Part shown: piece after piece, positions 8,559 to 17,213 of the stretch
How positions within the stretch are numbered: position 1 is the first letter of the stretch
Layout: every line of letters begins with the position of its first letter
DNA from: Neokomagataea tanensis
GTDB lineage: Bacteria; Pseudomonadota; Alphaproteobacteria; Acetobacterales; Acetobacteraceae
Assembly (NCBI RefSeq): GCF_006542335.1
Contig: NZ_CP032485.1
Coordinates: 62,001-126,000 of the forward strand
Length of the DNA stretch: 64,000 bases
Direction: 5' to 3'
Notes under the pieces: model-generated
Seen by the model: only the letters and a program-made list of their open reading frames with translations
What the model was told of the DNA's origin: nothing
The model's database searches: none
Program-made: the position numbers and the translations under genes

Positions 8559-9389
8559 CTACACGCGTGCCAAGCTGCGCGGATAAACTCCAAGCAACTT
8601 CAAGTCATCGCTCAACTGAGCCAGTTCACTTAGTGCCAAACGCACCGCGTCCTGTTCCGGATGCCCTTCAATATCCATCAAGAACTGCGTTGCTGCAAAC
8701 GATCCACCCAGCATGTAGCTCTCGAGACGCGTCATATTAACACCGTGGCGTGCAAACCCGCCGAGGGCGGCATACAACGCTCCCGGCTTATTGCCAACCC
8801 GCATCAGCAAAGTGGTCAGGGTACCCTCATGCGTGGCGTCTGGCCAGTCAGGTACCTGCGCAACACGATAAAATCGCGTTGTGTTGTGATCTGCGTCTTC
8901 AACATTTCGTCGAAGGATTTCAAGGCCGTTTAAATCTCCCGCTAAGGAGGAGGCAACGGCTGCATCCTCTGGCCGCCCCCACTGCGCCACCATTTCAGCG
9001 GCACCAGCCGTATCGAATTGCGGAATCCCCTCAATCTTCAAATCCGCAATGAGGTTACGAATTTGGCCCAAAGCGACAGGGTGGGTATGTACAGCACGAA
9101 CCTGGTCAATCGTAGTGCCCGGGACTACCAACAAACAATGCTCAACGCGGTGAAAATGCTCACCAACAATATGCAACCCGGCTCCAGGCAGAAGCGCATG
9201 TATCTCCGGCACACGCCCGGCGAGTGAGTTCTCACACGCCAGCAAAGCCTCATCCGCCTGCCCTTGATGCACAGCCTCAATCGCTGCTGCAAAACTTGGG
9301 CAAGGCAACGTTTCCCAATCCGGACGCGCTTGCCTACACGCTAAGTCCGAATACGCACCAGGGCGACCCTGAAAGGCAATTATTGGCAT
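8559..9389 (-). CDS. pheA: Prephenate dehydratase (monofunctional) with ACT domain
   Basis: Converts prephenate to phenylpyruvate in phenylalanine synthesis. 276 residues, the size of monofunctional dehydratases without a chorismate mutase domain. The catalytic domain (about 1-180) shows FQGRPGAYSDLA, ENSLAGRV and the NTTRF motif with the essential Thr. The C-terminal ACT domain (about 190-270) has NKPGALYAALGGFARHGVNMTRLESY, the Phe-binding GAL and ESR-like motifs that give feedback inhibition; here the Arg of ESRP is Tyr. Its start overlaps the kdsB stop by ten bases, indicating translational coupling. Confidence 0.95.
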   Translation of the reverse strand: MPIIAFQGRPGAYSDLACRQARPDWETLPCPSFAAAIEAVHQGQADEALLACENSLAGRVPEIHALLPGAGLHIVGEHFHRVEHCLLVVPGTTIDQVRAVHTHPVALGQIRNLIADLKIEGIPQFDTAGAAEMVAQWGRPEDAAVASSLAGDLNGLEILRRNVEDADHNTTRFYRVAQVPDWPDATHEGTLTTLLMRVGNKPGALYAALGGFARHGVNMTRLESYMLGGSFAATQFLMDIEGHPEQDAVRLALSELAQLSDDLKLLGVYPRSLARV

Positions 9390-10114
9390 GTGAATGCCTT
9401 TCTTACGAAGGCTAAATCTTCAGCGGTATCAACACCGCGTGGGGCTTCAGCTATTTTGACGCAGCCAATGCTTATTCCGTGCTCCAAAGCACGCAACTGC
9501 TCAAGACTTTCACGGCGCTCCAACCCCGAAGGCGGCAGGGACACAAAACGCTCTAAAGCGCGTCTTTGCCATGCATAAACACCTATATGATGCCAATGGG
9601 CACCTGGACCAAACGGGATCGGCTGACGGGAAAAATAAACACCGCGAGCAACAGGCCCGTCATCAAAAGAACATGCGACTTTTACAATTTGTGAAGCACG
9701 CAATTCTTCGTCCAAGTGGATGGGAGCGACCAAGGTACCAATGTCGAAAGCGCCATGCTTGACAGGCACCATGACTGAACGCAGTGCCTCAGGATCCATC
9801 GAGGGTAAATCCCCTTGGAAATTGACGACAACATCATGCTCCCCCGCCGGATCAATCTCACGCAGGGCCGCATACACACGATCTGAACCACTCGGTAAAG
9901 CAGGATCGGTCAATACAGCCTCAACACCCGAGACGCACTTCACAGCATCGATAATTTCCTGATCTGCAGCCGCGATGACTACGCGCCCCAAACCGGATTC
10001 AACCGCCCTCAAGGCGACCTGTTCGATCATGGTACGCCCACCAATTTCAGCAAGGGGCTTGCGCGGAAGGCGTGTGGAGGCAAGTCTAGCAGGGATAACA
10101 ATAATTGGCTTCAT
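9380..10114 (-). CDS. kdsB: 3-Deoxy-manno-octulosonate cytidylyltransferase (CMP-Kdo synthetase)
   Basis: KdsB activates Kdo with CTP for LPS inner-core synthesis, showing a Gram-negative envelope. From ATG 10114 the product has 244 residues, the normal length. Motifs: IPARLASTRLPRKPLAEIGGRTMI (nucleotide-binding loop), VNFQGDLPSMDPEAL (metal-binding Asp region), the YFSRQPIPFG loop and HHIGVYAWQRRAL. The frame stays open upstream to 10273, but that extension does not resemble the family. It is first in kdsB-pheA-dapA-smpB and divergent from hisN. Confidence 0.96.
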   Translation of the reverse strand: MKPIIVIPARLASTRLPRKPLAEIGGRTMIEQVALRAVESGLGRVVIAAADQEIIDAVKCVSGVEAVLTDPALPSGSDRVYAALREIDPAGEHDVVVNFQGDLPSMDPEALRSVMVPVKHGAFDIGTLVAPIHLDEELRASQIVKVACSFDDGPVARGVYFSRQPIPFGPGAHWHHIGVYAWQRRALERFVSLPPSGLERRESLEQLRALEHGISIGCVKIAEAPRGVDTAEDLAFVRKAFTCQ

Positions 10115-10216
10115 GCTCACTGTGATGCCGCTCACCTGCGGCGGCGTCAATTGGGGGCAGAACCCTTCTCGTTTTTTTTTGATAATGAAGCCATTTTTGC
10201 AAGGTATATCGAGCGC

Positions 10217-11029
10217 ATGACCACGCCCCAGACCCAACCCGTCATTACCGAAACAATCATAAATGTTGCGCATGCTTGCGCAGATGCCGCCCGCACTGTC
10301 ATTCGCCCCTATTTTCGCACCTCTATTCAGGCCGATGCAAAATCAGATGACAGCCCCGTCACCATTGCAGACAAGGCTGCGGAACGGGCTATGCGGGATA
10401 TTCTGGAGGAACAACTTCCAGATCACGGCATACTAGGCGAAGAAGCAGGGCAAAGTGGCCATGACGGTGACTGGCTGTGGGTTCTTGATCCAATCGACGG
10501 AACCCGTGCTTTCCTCACGGGGCGCCCGACATTCGGTATTTTAGTATCCCTGTTTTACAAGGGCCGCCCTGTGCTCGGCTTGATCGACCAACCCATCACC
10601 AACGAACGCTGGCTCGGGGTTGAAGGCCAAGTGACAACTTTCACAGCAGCAAATATTCCGGGCAAAGCTGGCACACGCATATGTGCCGAACTCAATAAAG
10701 CAGAACTTTCCTGCACATCCCCTGAAATGCTTACCCCAGAACACACTCCACGCTTCAAAAACCTGCAGGCGCAAACTTTACGGACGTCGTGGGGCGGGGA
10801 TTGCTATTCATATGGCTTGCTCGCCCTTGGGCAGATCGACGTCATAGCGGAATGCACCATGAAACCTTGGGACTGGGGTGCGCTCGTGCCGATTATCCAA
10901 GGCGCAGGCGGCCACATATCTGACTGGCAAGGTGCACCTCTTCACCTTGAGAGCGATGGCACCGTCCTCGCCTGCGGTAATCCGGCATTACTGCCACAGT
11001 TAATATCTGCCTTATCCCCCAGAAACTAA
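10217..11029 (+). CDS. hisN: Inositol-monophosphatase-family phosphatase, probably histidinol-phosphatase HisN
   Basis: 270 residues. The family's metal sites are complete: GEEAG (Glu near residue 78), WVLDPIDGTRAFLTG (the DPIDGT signature) and KPWDWGALVPIIQGAGG near the C-terminus. Within the Mg-dependent superfamily, the sequence most resembles the alphaproteobacterial histidinol-phosphatase, which completes histidine synthesis in organisms lacking a HisB-type phosphatase; CysQ or SuhB activity cannot be excluded by eye. The ATG at 10217 matches the expected N-terminus. A longer frame begins at 10151 but reads low-complexity Phe. A hairpin lies between it and serA. Confidence 0.85.
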   Translation: MTTPQTQPVITETIINVAHACADAARTVIRPYFRTSIQADAKSDDSPVTIADKAAERAMRDILEEQLPDHGILGEEAGQSGHDGDWLWVLDPIDGTRAFLTGRPTFGILVSLFYKGRPVLGLIDQPITNERWLGVEGQVTTFTAANIPGKAGTRICAELNKAELSCTSPEMLTPEHTPRFKNLQAQTLRTSWGGDCYSYGLLALGQIDVIAECTMKPWDWGALVPIIQGAGGHISDWQGAPLHLESDGTVLACGNPALLPQLISALSPRN

Positions 11030-11042
11030 TCAGCACTTTTCG

Positions 11043-11069
11043 ATCCTGCCACAATACGTTAGGCAGGAT
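11043..11069. other. Hairpin between hisN and serA
   Basis: Eight-base perfect stem ATCCTGCC/GGCAGGAT (11043-11050 with 11062-11069), 11-base loop. No T run follows on the plus strand, so it is not a standard intrinsic terminator. It may be a weak hisN terminator or part of the serA leader. Confidence 0.4.
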
Positions 11070-11133
11070 GCCCCGCCGCCCGGATTAACGCTGATAGGTC
11101 GGCACATGATGATAGACGGACCGGAGCAGAGCG

Positions 11134-12381
11134 ATGGATAACCAGCTTTCCCTTGCCAAAGACAAAATCAACATCCTCCTGCTTGAAGGCGTGCACGAAA
11201 GCGCAGTCTCATATCTTGCTGCGCAAGGATACGCTCAAGTCACCCGCCTGAAAGGTGCGCTTGAAGGAGACGCCCTCAAAGAAGCTCTGCGCGGCGTGCA
11301 CATGGTAGGTATTCGCAGCCGCACGCAACTCAGCCGTGATGTCATTGAAAGTGCCGACCGCCTCATGGCTATTGGCTGCTTTTGTATCGGCACGAACCAA
11401 GTCGACCTAGACGCAGCGCGTGAAGCAGGCATCCCGGTCTTCAACGCGCCATACAGCAACACGCGCTCCGTTGCGGAACTGGTGATGGGTGAAGTGGTAA
11501 TGCTGATGCGCCGCATTCCCTCACGCTCCGTTGCCTGCCATGACGGCGGCTGGGAAAAATCTGCCGTAAACTCATGGGAAGTTCGCGGCAAAACACTCGG
11601 GATTGTGGGCTACGGCTCCATCGGCTCTCAGCTTTCAGTTTTAGCAGAAGCCTTCGGCATGCGTGTGCTGTATTATGACATCATGCCGTGCTTGCCACAC
11701 GGCAACGCCATTGCTGTCCCTACTCTTGAAGGGCTTCTTAGCCAGTCCGATGTCGTGACACTGCACGTCCCACAGACACCTGAGACAAACAACCTGATCG
11801 GTGAAGCTGAGATCCGGGCGATGAAGCCCAACAGCATCCTGATCAATAACGCACGCGGTAAGGTCGTGGACCTTGATGCCCTTACTGCAGCCCTCAAAGA
11901 TGGCCACCTGATGGGAGCGGCCATTGACGTCTTCCCTGTCGAGCCAAAAGGCTCTAACGAACGCTTTACCTCCCCTCTACAAGGGTTGGATAACGTGCTC
12001 CTGACACCGCATGTCGGCGGCTCAACTATGGAAGCACAAGAACGCATTGGTGTTGAAGTAGCTGTTAAGCTCGCAGACTATTCTGACGTCGGCTCAACCA
12101 TTGGAGCTGTAAACTTCCCCGGTGTTCAGCTCCCCGAGCGACCACGCGGCACACGCTTCATGCATTTACATGCCAATCGTCCAGGCATTATGCGCCAGAT
12201 CAACGAGTTGTTCGCAGCAGAAAACACCAATGTAACCGCGCAATATCTCCAAACAGATGGGGAGCTGGGTTACGTCGTTGTTGAGGCTGAATCCGCAAGC
12301 CATGAGCAGGATCACCGTTTGCTTGATGGCCTGCGCGCACTCGATGGCACATTACGTGCCCGCCTAATCTACCAGCGTTAA
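11134..12381 (+). CDS. serA: D-3-phosphoglycerate dehydrogenase with C-terminal ACT domain
   Basis: First step of serine synthesis: oxidation of 3-phosphoglycerate with NAD. 415 residues, the short E. coli-type form (substrate and NAD domains plus ACT, no intervening domain). Seen: CFCIGTNQVD, NTRSVAELVMG, GIVGYGSIGSQLSVLAEAFGMRV (Rossmann loop), NNARGKVVDLDAL (catalytic Arg), DVFPVEP (Glu) and LTPHVGGST (His). The ACT region (about 340-415), with the HANRPGIMRQINELFA segment, suggests serine feedback control. GGAG sits before the ATG. An unusual inverted repeat follows the stop and overlaps the next gene's start. Confidence 0.96.
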   Translation: MDNQLSLAKDKINILLLEGVHESAVSYLAAQGYAQVTRLKGALEGDALKEALRGVHMVGIRSRTQLSRDVIESADRLMAIGCFCIGTNQVDLDAAREAGIPVFNAPYSNTRSVAELVMGEVVMLMRRIPSRSVACHDGGWEKSAVNSWEVRGKTLGIVGYGSIGSQLSVLAEAFGMRVLYYDIMPCLPHGNAIAVPTLEGLLSQSDVVTLHVPQTPETNNLIGEAEIRAMKPNSILINNARGKVVDLDALTAALKDGHLMGAAIDVFPVEPKGSNERFTSPLQGLDNVLLTPHVGGSTMEAQERIGVEVAVKLADYSDVGSTIGAVNFPGVQLPERPRGTRFMHLHANRPGIMRQINELFAAENTNVTAQYLQTDGELGYVVVEAESASHEQDHRLLDGLRALDGTLRARLIYQR

Positions 12382-12388
12382 CTCTTTC

Positions 12389-12422
12389 CTCATAATGGCT
12401 AGGTCACACTAGCCATTATGAG
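12389..12422 (+). promoter_or_regulatory. Long inverted repeat covering the comM start codon
   Basis: Perfect 14-bp arms at 12389-12402 and 12409-12422 around the six-base loop GTCACA. The right arm contains the ATG of the next gene (12418-12420). In RNA this would be a stable stem with the start codon paired, and no Shine-Dalgarno sequence is visible outside it. It follows the serA stop by seven bases and lacks a T run. Either a translational block or a factor-dependent terminator for serA. Confidence 0.7.
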
Positions 12423-13917
12423 CGCCCCTTTACCCGCACCTGCACTAGCACGCGTCCAGAGCTTTACCTTCAGCGGCATTCATGCCGTGCCCGTTACTGT
12501 CGAAGTACAGATTTCGAGCGGCCTCCCTGCTTTTTTATTTGTCGGCCTCGCAGACAAAGCTGTCGGGGAGGCGCGAGAGCGCGTCAAAGCAGCCCTGAGC
12601 GCCATGGGCCTTTCTCTCCCGCCAAAACGCATTCTGGTTAACCTTACCCCAGCCAATCTGCTAAAGGAGGGCGCGCATTTTGATGTCCCTATTGCGGTCG
12701 GTCTCCTGATTGCAATGGGCCTGCTCGACGCAGAAGCCCTATCGGAATATGCCGCCGTTGGAGAGTTGTCGCTCGACGGCCGCCTGAACGCCGTTCAAAG
12801 CATACTCTCCGCCTCCCTTGGTGCTGCTGAGCACGAAATAGGCCTTATCTGCCCAGCGTCCCAAGCATCTGAGGCTCGATGGGGCAACTCCTCGCACGAT
12901 ATTCTAGCCCCACAAACACTGGCCGCCCTCATCGCTCATTTCCGCGGAGAGCAGGTCTTACCAACAACACTTCCGACTGAACAACACGTTATAGATTACG
13001 GAGCAGATCTCGCATTTGTGAAAGGTATGCCCCTAGGGCGGCGTGCGCTCGAAATCGCCGCTGCGGGTGGGCATTCCATCTTATTGAGCGGACCTCCAGG
13101 CACAGGAAAATCTATGCTTGCAGCATGTCTTCCAAGCATTTTACCCCACCTTACTCCCGAAGAAACACTCGAAACCAGCCGCATTTACAGCGCCTCGGGA
13201 ATGCTAGAAGGCGGACAACTGATTGTTCGTCCTCCCTACAGAGCCCCGCATCACAGCGCCAGCCTCGCGGCTTTAATCGGCGGAGGGGCAAAAGCGCGAC
13301 CGGGCGAGGTAAGTCTTTCTCATCACGGAGTACTGTTTTTGGACGAACTCCCCGAGTTTGCCCGCAACAGCCTTGAAGCTTTGCGTCAACCGCTCGAGAC
13401 CGGCAGCGTTACGATTTCACGCGCTGCCCACCACGCGACCTATCCGGCGCGCTTTCAACTCATTGCCGCCATGAACCCGTGCCGCTGCGGCTATATGGGC
13501 GATCCCAGACAAAGCTGCCGCAAAGCGCCACGTTGCGGCGATGAATACACAAACCGCATTTCCGGCCCCATGATGGACCGTATCGATTTGTTTGTCACAA
13601 TCGACCCGCTTCCCCCTGCTGTAATGAGCCGCCTGCCTGACGGCGAGTCCAGCGCCGCTGTTCGTCCGCGCGTGCAAGCAGCGCGCAAACGCCAAACCAT
13701 GCGCCAGAAAGATACGAACGCCCACAGCAACCCGGACAGTTTCTTTATCGATGACGACGCCCGGTCAGTTATCGAACACGCCGCGGAACGTTTAAGTCTC
13801 TCCAATCGCGGCATGACGCGCCTTATGCGCGTGAGCAGAACCATCGCAGATTTAGAAGGCACGAAGGAAGTGCAGCGGCACCACGTGACGGAAGCTCTCA
13901 GCTTCCGTCGACGGTAA
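12418..13917 (+). CDS. comM: YifB/ComM-family Mg-chelatase-like AAA+ ATPase
   Basis: 499 residues, the family norm. ComM is a hexameric helicase that promotes branch migration during integration of transformed DNA. The N-terminal ChlI-like domain (about 1-170) has SSGLPAFLFVGLADKAVGEARERVKAAL. The AAA+ core has LSGPPGTGKSMLAACLPSILP (Walker A, about 223), PYRAPHHSASLAALIGGG, GVLFLDELPEF (Walker B), and AAMNPCRCGYMGDPRQSC with conserved cysteines. The C-terminal domain shows LSNRGMTRLMRVSRTIADLEG. The ATG is the only plausible start (in-frame stop at 12400) and is inside the hairpin described above. Whether the cell is transformable is not shown here. Confidence 0.95.
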   Translation: MSAPLPAPALARVQSFTFSGIHAVPVTVEVQISSGLPAFLFVGLADKAVGEARERVKAALSAMGLSLPPKRILVNLTPANLLKEGAHFDVPIAVGLLIAMGLLDAEALSEYAAVGELSLDGRLNAVQSILSASLGAAEHEIGLICPASQASEARWGNSSHDILAPQTLAALIAHFRGEQVLPTTLPTEQHVIDYGADLAFVKGMPLGRRALEIAAAGGHSILLSGPPGTGKSMLAACLPSILPHLTPEETLETSRIYSASGMLEGGQLIVRPPYRAPHHSASLAALIGGGAKARPGEVSLSHHGVLFLDELPEFARNSLEALRQPLETGSVTISRAAHHATYPARFQLIAAMNPCRCGYMGDPRQSCRKAPRCGDEYTNRISGPMMDRIDLFVTIDPLPPAVMSRLPDGESSAAVRPRVQAARKRQTMRQKDTNAHSNPDSFFIDDDARSVIEHAAERLSLSNRGMTRLMRVSRTIADLEGTKEVQRHHVTEALSFRRR

Positions 13918-13924
13918 AATACGC

Positions 13925-15144
13925 CTAAACTTTAGGGTAGTTTAAACTATCCAATCCTCGCGCAAGGTCGATTTTCAAATCTTCCAAGCTTTCCAAGCCA
14001 ACATGGACCCTAAATGTCGGGGCAACCGGCCCATTTTCTGCCGAACGCCGGACATGACCAGTGGTGGGCAAAACGAGACTTTCGTACCCCCCCAAGACGC
14101 ACCAATGCCAAAGAAGCGTAGCTCGTCCAACATGCTCTCAACGGCAGACATTTTAATCTCAGGATGCAATTCCACCCCGAACAAACCGTTAGCCCCTTGA
14201 AAATCCCGTTTCCAGAAGCTGTGTCCCGGACAATCTTCAAATGCCGGATGTAAAACCCGCGCAACTTCAGGCCGCGTTTTCAACCATGCCGCAAGCGCGT
14301 AAGCATTTTGGCTTTGATGCACCATTCGGACACCAATCGTGCGCAGCCCGCGAAGTACTAACCAGCAATCATCCGGGCTGGCGCACTGCCCCAGCTGAAT
14401 GGACGCATCGCGCAAAACCTTCCAATGAGCAGCATCGTTGACAGTTATCGAACCCATAATAACGTCAGCATGGCCACTAGGATATTTTGACAGCGCCTGA
14501 ATTGAGACATCCACACCATGTTCGAAGGGTTGAAAAATACCAAAACCCCATGTGTTATCCAAAAAGCATAACGCGCCAACCTGCTTGGCCACATCCGACA
14601 GCATCGGGACATCTTGCACTTCAAATGTGTGACTGCCGGGGCTTTCCACAAAGATAATGCGCGTATTTGTCTGCACCTGCGCTTCAACGTCTTCCCGCGA
14701 TGCCATCGGTGCGTAATAGGTGGTTTCTACCCCCATGCGGCGCAGCATGGTTTCTGCAAAGCGTCGCGTCGGTCCGTAAACCGAATCCGGTAAAAGCAGA
14801 TGATCTCCCTGCTTTAGAAAACCCAAAAGGGCCGTCGTGCATGCACTCAAACCGGAATTCACAATTTGCGTGTGGCTTCCCCCCTCAAGCACAGCGATAA
14901 ATTTTTCTAACTCATGCTGCGTTGGATTCCCCATCGCCCCATACACCGTTTTATGAGCATGGCTACGCCCATCCTGACGGTTCATGGCCTCAATGCTCGG
15001 AAACAACACCGTAGACCCGCGCTCTACGGGCAAGTTTACTAATGTTCCCCCGTCTTCAGCTTCAGCTCGGCCACCTTGCACAAGGGTCGTAGCCATTCTG
15101 TGCCAGCCTGCTGTGAGGTGCTTATCCGTTACGTCATTCATCAT
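13925..15144 (-). pseudogene. metC: Cystathionine beta-lyase, broken by a one-base contraction in a G tract
   Basis: PLP enzyme cleaving cystathionine to homocysteine in methionine synthesis. The first about 350 residues are a good Cys/Met-metabolism lyase: ERGSTVLFPS, YGAMGNPTQHELE, SGLSACTTALLGFL, DNTWGFGIFQP and SKYPSGHADVIMG with PLP-binding K220. At the minus-strand TGGGGGGG (14087-14093) the reading leaves the family pattern and ends at 13975 after a 389-residue product. With eight G instead of seven it would read SWGGYESLVLP, the expected active-site loop, and continue to a stop at 13925 (about 406 residues). The break removes the substrate-binding C-terminus. Real mutation, phase-variable tract or homopolymer read error. 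The start overlaps sseA by four bases. Confidence 0.82.
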
Positions 15145-15971
15145 TCTGCGTCTTTCTCAACAGGCAAATCTGCGACACTGCCCCACTCTGCCCATGACCC
15201 ATCGTACAATGCGACTTCTTCAATTCCGATAAGGCGTGCCGCCAATACCAGAGTGGCTGCTGTCAAACCTGATCCGCAACTGGCGATAATTGCTTTGTCT
15301 TGCGCGGGAGCTAAAAGCTCTTTCAAACGTTCAACTTCTACAAAACAACCAGAAGAATCATACAGATATTGCCACTCGATATTAATAGCTCCCGGCATAT
15401 GTCCCGCACGAACCCCCGGCCTTGGCTCGGGTTGAGCCCCACGGAAACGCCCAGAAGCCCGAACGTCGACAACAGCAGTACACTCAGGTGAACTCAAAGC
15501 CGACAGCACATCCCCGCTCCCAGCAAGAAAACGATAGGACGGACATGTCTGGTAGTGTTTTGCATCAGTCGCATCAGTTCCCGGTTCAGGCACCCCGCCT
15601 TCGGCGCGCCACAACTCGAGCCCACCGTCCAAAACATAGACAGGCCCTTGATGGCCAAAGAGTTGCGTCAGCCACCAGCCACGCGCCGCCCCGACAGAAC
15701 CAGAGCGATCGTAAAATACTAATGGCGTATTGTTCTCTAAGCCGAGTGCACCCATCAACGCGGCGAAACGCGCCGCACCGGGTATGGTATGCGGCAGTGG
15801 ACTGTTCGGATCAGAAAACAGATCAATATCGAAGCGCCGCGCACCGGGCAAAGCAGATTTCCGAAACTCTGCATCGAAGTCACCCTTCTGCCCCGGCAGT
15901 AAAATGCTTGCATCGAGAGGCACATAATCGTCGGGTAATTCACTCGGCTGAATCACAATGCGGTGCGGCAT
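15141..15971 (-). CDS. sseA: Rhodanese-family sulfurtransferase, probably 3-mercaptopyruvate sulfurtransferase
   Basis: 276 residues with two rhodanese domains. The N-terminal one is inactive (VFYDRSGSVGAARGWW, no Cys in the loop). The C-terminal one carries the active-site loop ASCGSGLTAATLV, with the persulfide Cys in a CGSG(V/L)TA motif that favours mercaptopyruvate over thiosulfate. Also seen are the hallmarks HIPGAxN-like GHMPGAINIEW and the closing SWAEWG. Its stop overlaps the metC start (ATGA), so the two sulfur-amino-acid genes are probably co-transcribed and coupled. Cytoplasmic; no signal peptide. Confidence 0.93.
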   Translation of the reverse strand: MPHRIVIQPSELPDDYVPLDASILLPGQKGDFDAEFRKSALPGARRFDIDLFSDPNSPLPHTIPGAARFAALMGALGLENNTPLVFYDRSGSVGAARGWWLTQLFGHQGPVYVLDGGLELWRAEGGVPEPGTDATDAKHYQTCPSYRFLAGSGDVLSALSSPECTAVVDVRASGRFRGAQPEPRPGVRAGHMPGAINIEWQYLYDSSGCFVEVERLKELLAPAQDKAIIASCGSGLTAATLVLAARLIGIEEVALYDGSWAEWGSVADLPVEKDAE

Positions 15972-16124
15972 GAGACAAATCTTTCATCTTCACAAAACAC
16001 CGTATCTGACCTGCATAATAACCTCAGGGTCAAGGGATGCGCTAAATGCCAGAGCGTGCCAGAATAGACTTTCTGTAAAGCCGCTTCAATTTTTCTACCT
16101 CACCGCACAAGGCTAGAGACCCGC

Positions 16125-17213
16125 ATGAAAACAGAACGGATCATTCTCGCCTGCGTCATTGTTGGCATCGCCTATGGTTGCGGAATTATTCTATGGCCTT
16201 TTTTATCAGCAATTCTTTGGGCTGCCATTCTGACTTTTACGACATGGCCGGTTTATAGACGGCTCTGCCTTTATATTCGTCCTCTTCTAGCTTCAATTTT
16301 TATGATGGTTATTAGCGCCGTCGCAATTATCATACCTCTCACAATCCTCACCTCAGCCGGACTAAGCGACTTACCCTCCCTTTTGGCTGGCTTAGATCAT
16401 TTTCTTCGTCACACGGCCTCTTCCAGCCCTCCACCAAGCTGGATGACACGCACACCGGTCATCGGCCCGCGCCTGACTGAACTGTGGACCCGACTGAGTC
16501 ACGATGTCGGTGCGTTAACAGAAATCCTACGCCCCTATTTTGGCCAGATCGCCCATATTACATTAACGATACTCGTCAAACTTACCGGCGGCTTGGTCGA
16601 ACTGGTCATGGCGCTGTTCATCGCCTTTTTTCTCTGGCTCAGCGGTGATGCACTCGGCCACACAATCACAGCCCTGACGTATCGTATCGCAGGGCCTGTT
16701 GCTGCTCCTCACCTTATCAGCATGATAGGCAGAACAGTTCGCGGCACAGTCTATGGCGTTCTCGGTACGGCCATTATCCAAGGTATCTTGACGGGCATTG
16801 GCTTTATGCTCAGCGGCGTACCGGCTCCAGTGCTCATGGGCGGTATTGCGGCATTTATTGCGGTCTTTCCGGTTGGTGCACCAATCATCTGGGTACCCGC
16901 AGCACTCTGGCTTATGGCTACGCACCACTTTGGCGGTGGGATATTCCTTCTGGCCTGGGGCGTACTCATCATCTCTGGCGCGGACCATCTTATTCGCCCG
17001 GCGTTTATCGCGCGTGGCGCACAACTCCCCTATCTTCTTACGGTCATCGGAGTGCTTGGTGGGGTTATTGCCCTTGGTGGACTGGGTATTTTCTTAGGTC
17101 CGGTTCTTTTGGCCGTAGGCTACACACTAATCAGCCGCTTTGCTCACCCCTCATCCGCCAACACCGCGCGACTAGCCTTCACTCCAGACAAAAAAACGGA
17201 CACGTCTTTATGA
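16125..17213 (+). CDS. AI-2E/PerM-family (UPF0118) membrane transporter
   Basis: 362 residues with about eight hydrophobic segments: two paired helices in the first 75 residues, a soluble middle region (about 95-145) and a C-terminal bundle. The family pattern is visible in GTVYGVLGTAIIQGILTGIGFMLSG, VPAPVLMGGIAAFIAVFPVGAPIIWVPA and LGGVIALGGLGIFLGPVLLAVG. Family members include the autoinducer-2 exporter TqsA and Na/H antiporters; the substrate here is unknown. The stop overlaps the next ORF's start as ATGA, giving a two-gene operon. Confidence 0.9.
   Translation: MKTERIILACVIVGIAYGCGIILWPFLSAILWAAILTFTTWPVYRRLCLYIRPLLASIFMMVISAVAIIIPLTILTSAGLSDLPSLLAGLDHFLRHTASSSPPPSWMTRTPVIGPRLTELWTRLSHDVGALTEILRPYFGQIAHITLTILVKLTGGLVELVMALFIAFFLWLSGDALGHTITALTYRIAGPVAAPHLISMIGRTVRGTVYGVLGTAIIQGILTGIGFMLSGVPAPVLMGGIAAFIAVFPVGAPIIWVPAALWLMATHHFGGGIFLLAWGVLIISGADHLIRPAFIARGAQLPYLLTVIGVLGGVIALGGLGIFLGPVLLAVGYTLISRFAHPSSANTARLAFTPDKKTDTSL

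Noticed and set aside
12418..13917. Magnesium chelatase subunit for (bacterio)chlorophyll synthesis
   Set aside because: The ChlI-like fold is shared, but the N-terminus SSGLPAFLFVGLADKAV and the CRCG motif are those of YifB/ComM, and no pigment genes are nearby.
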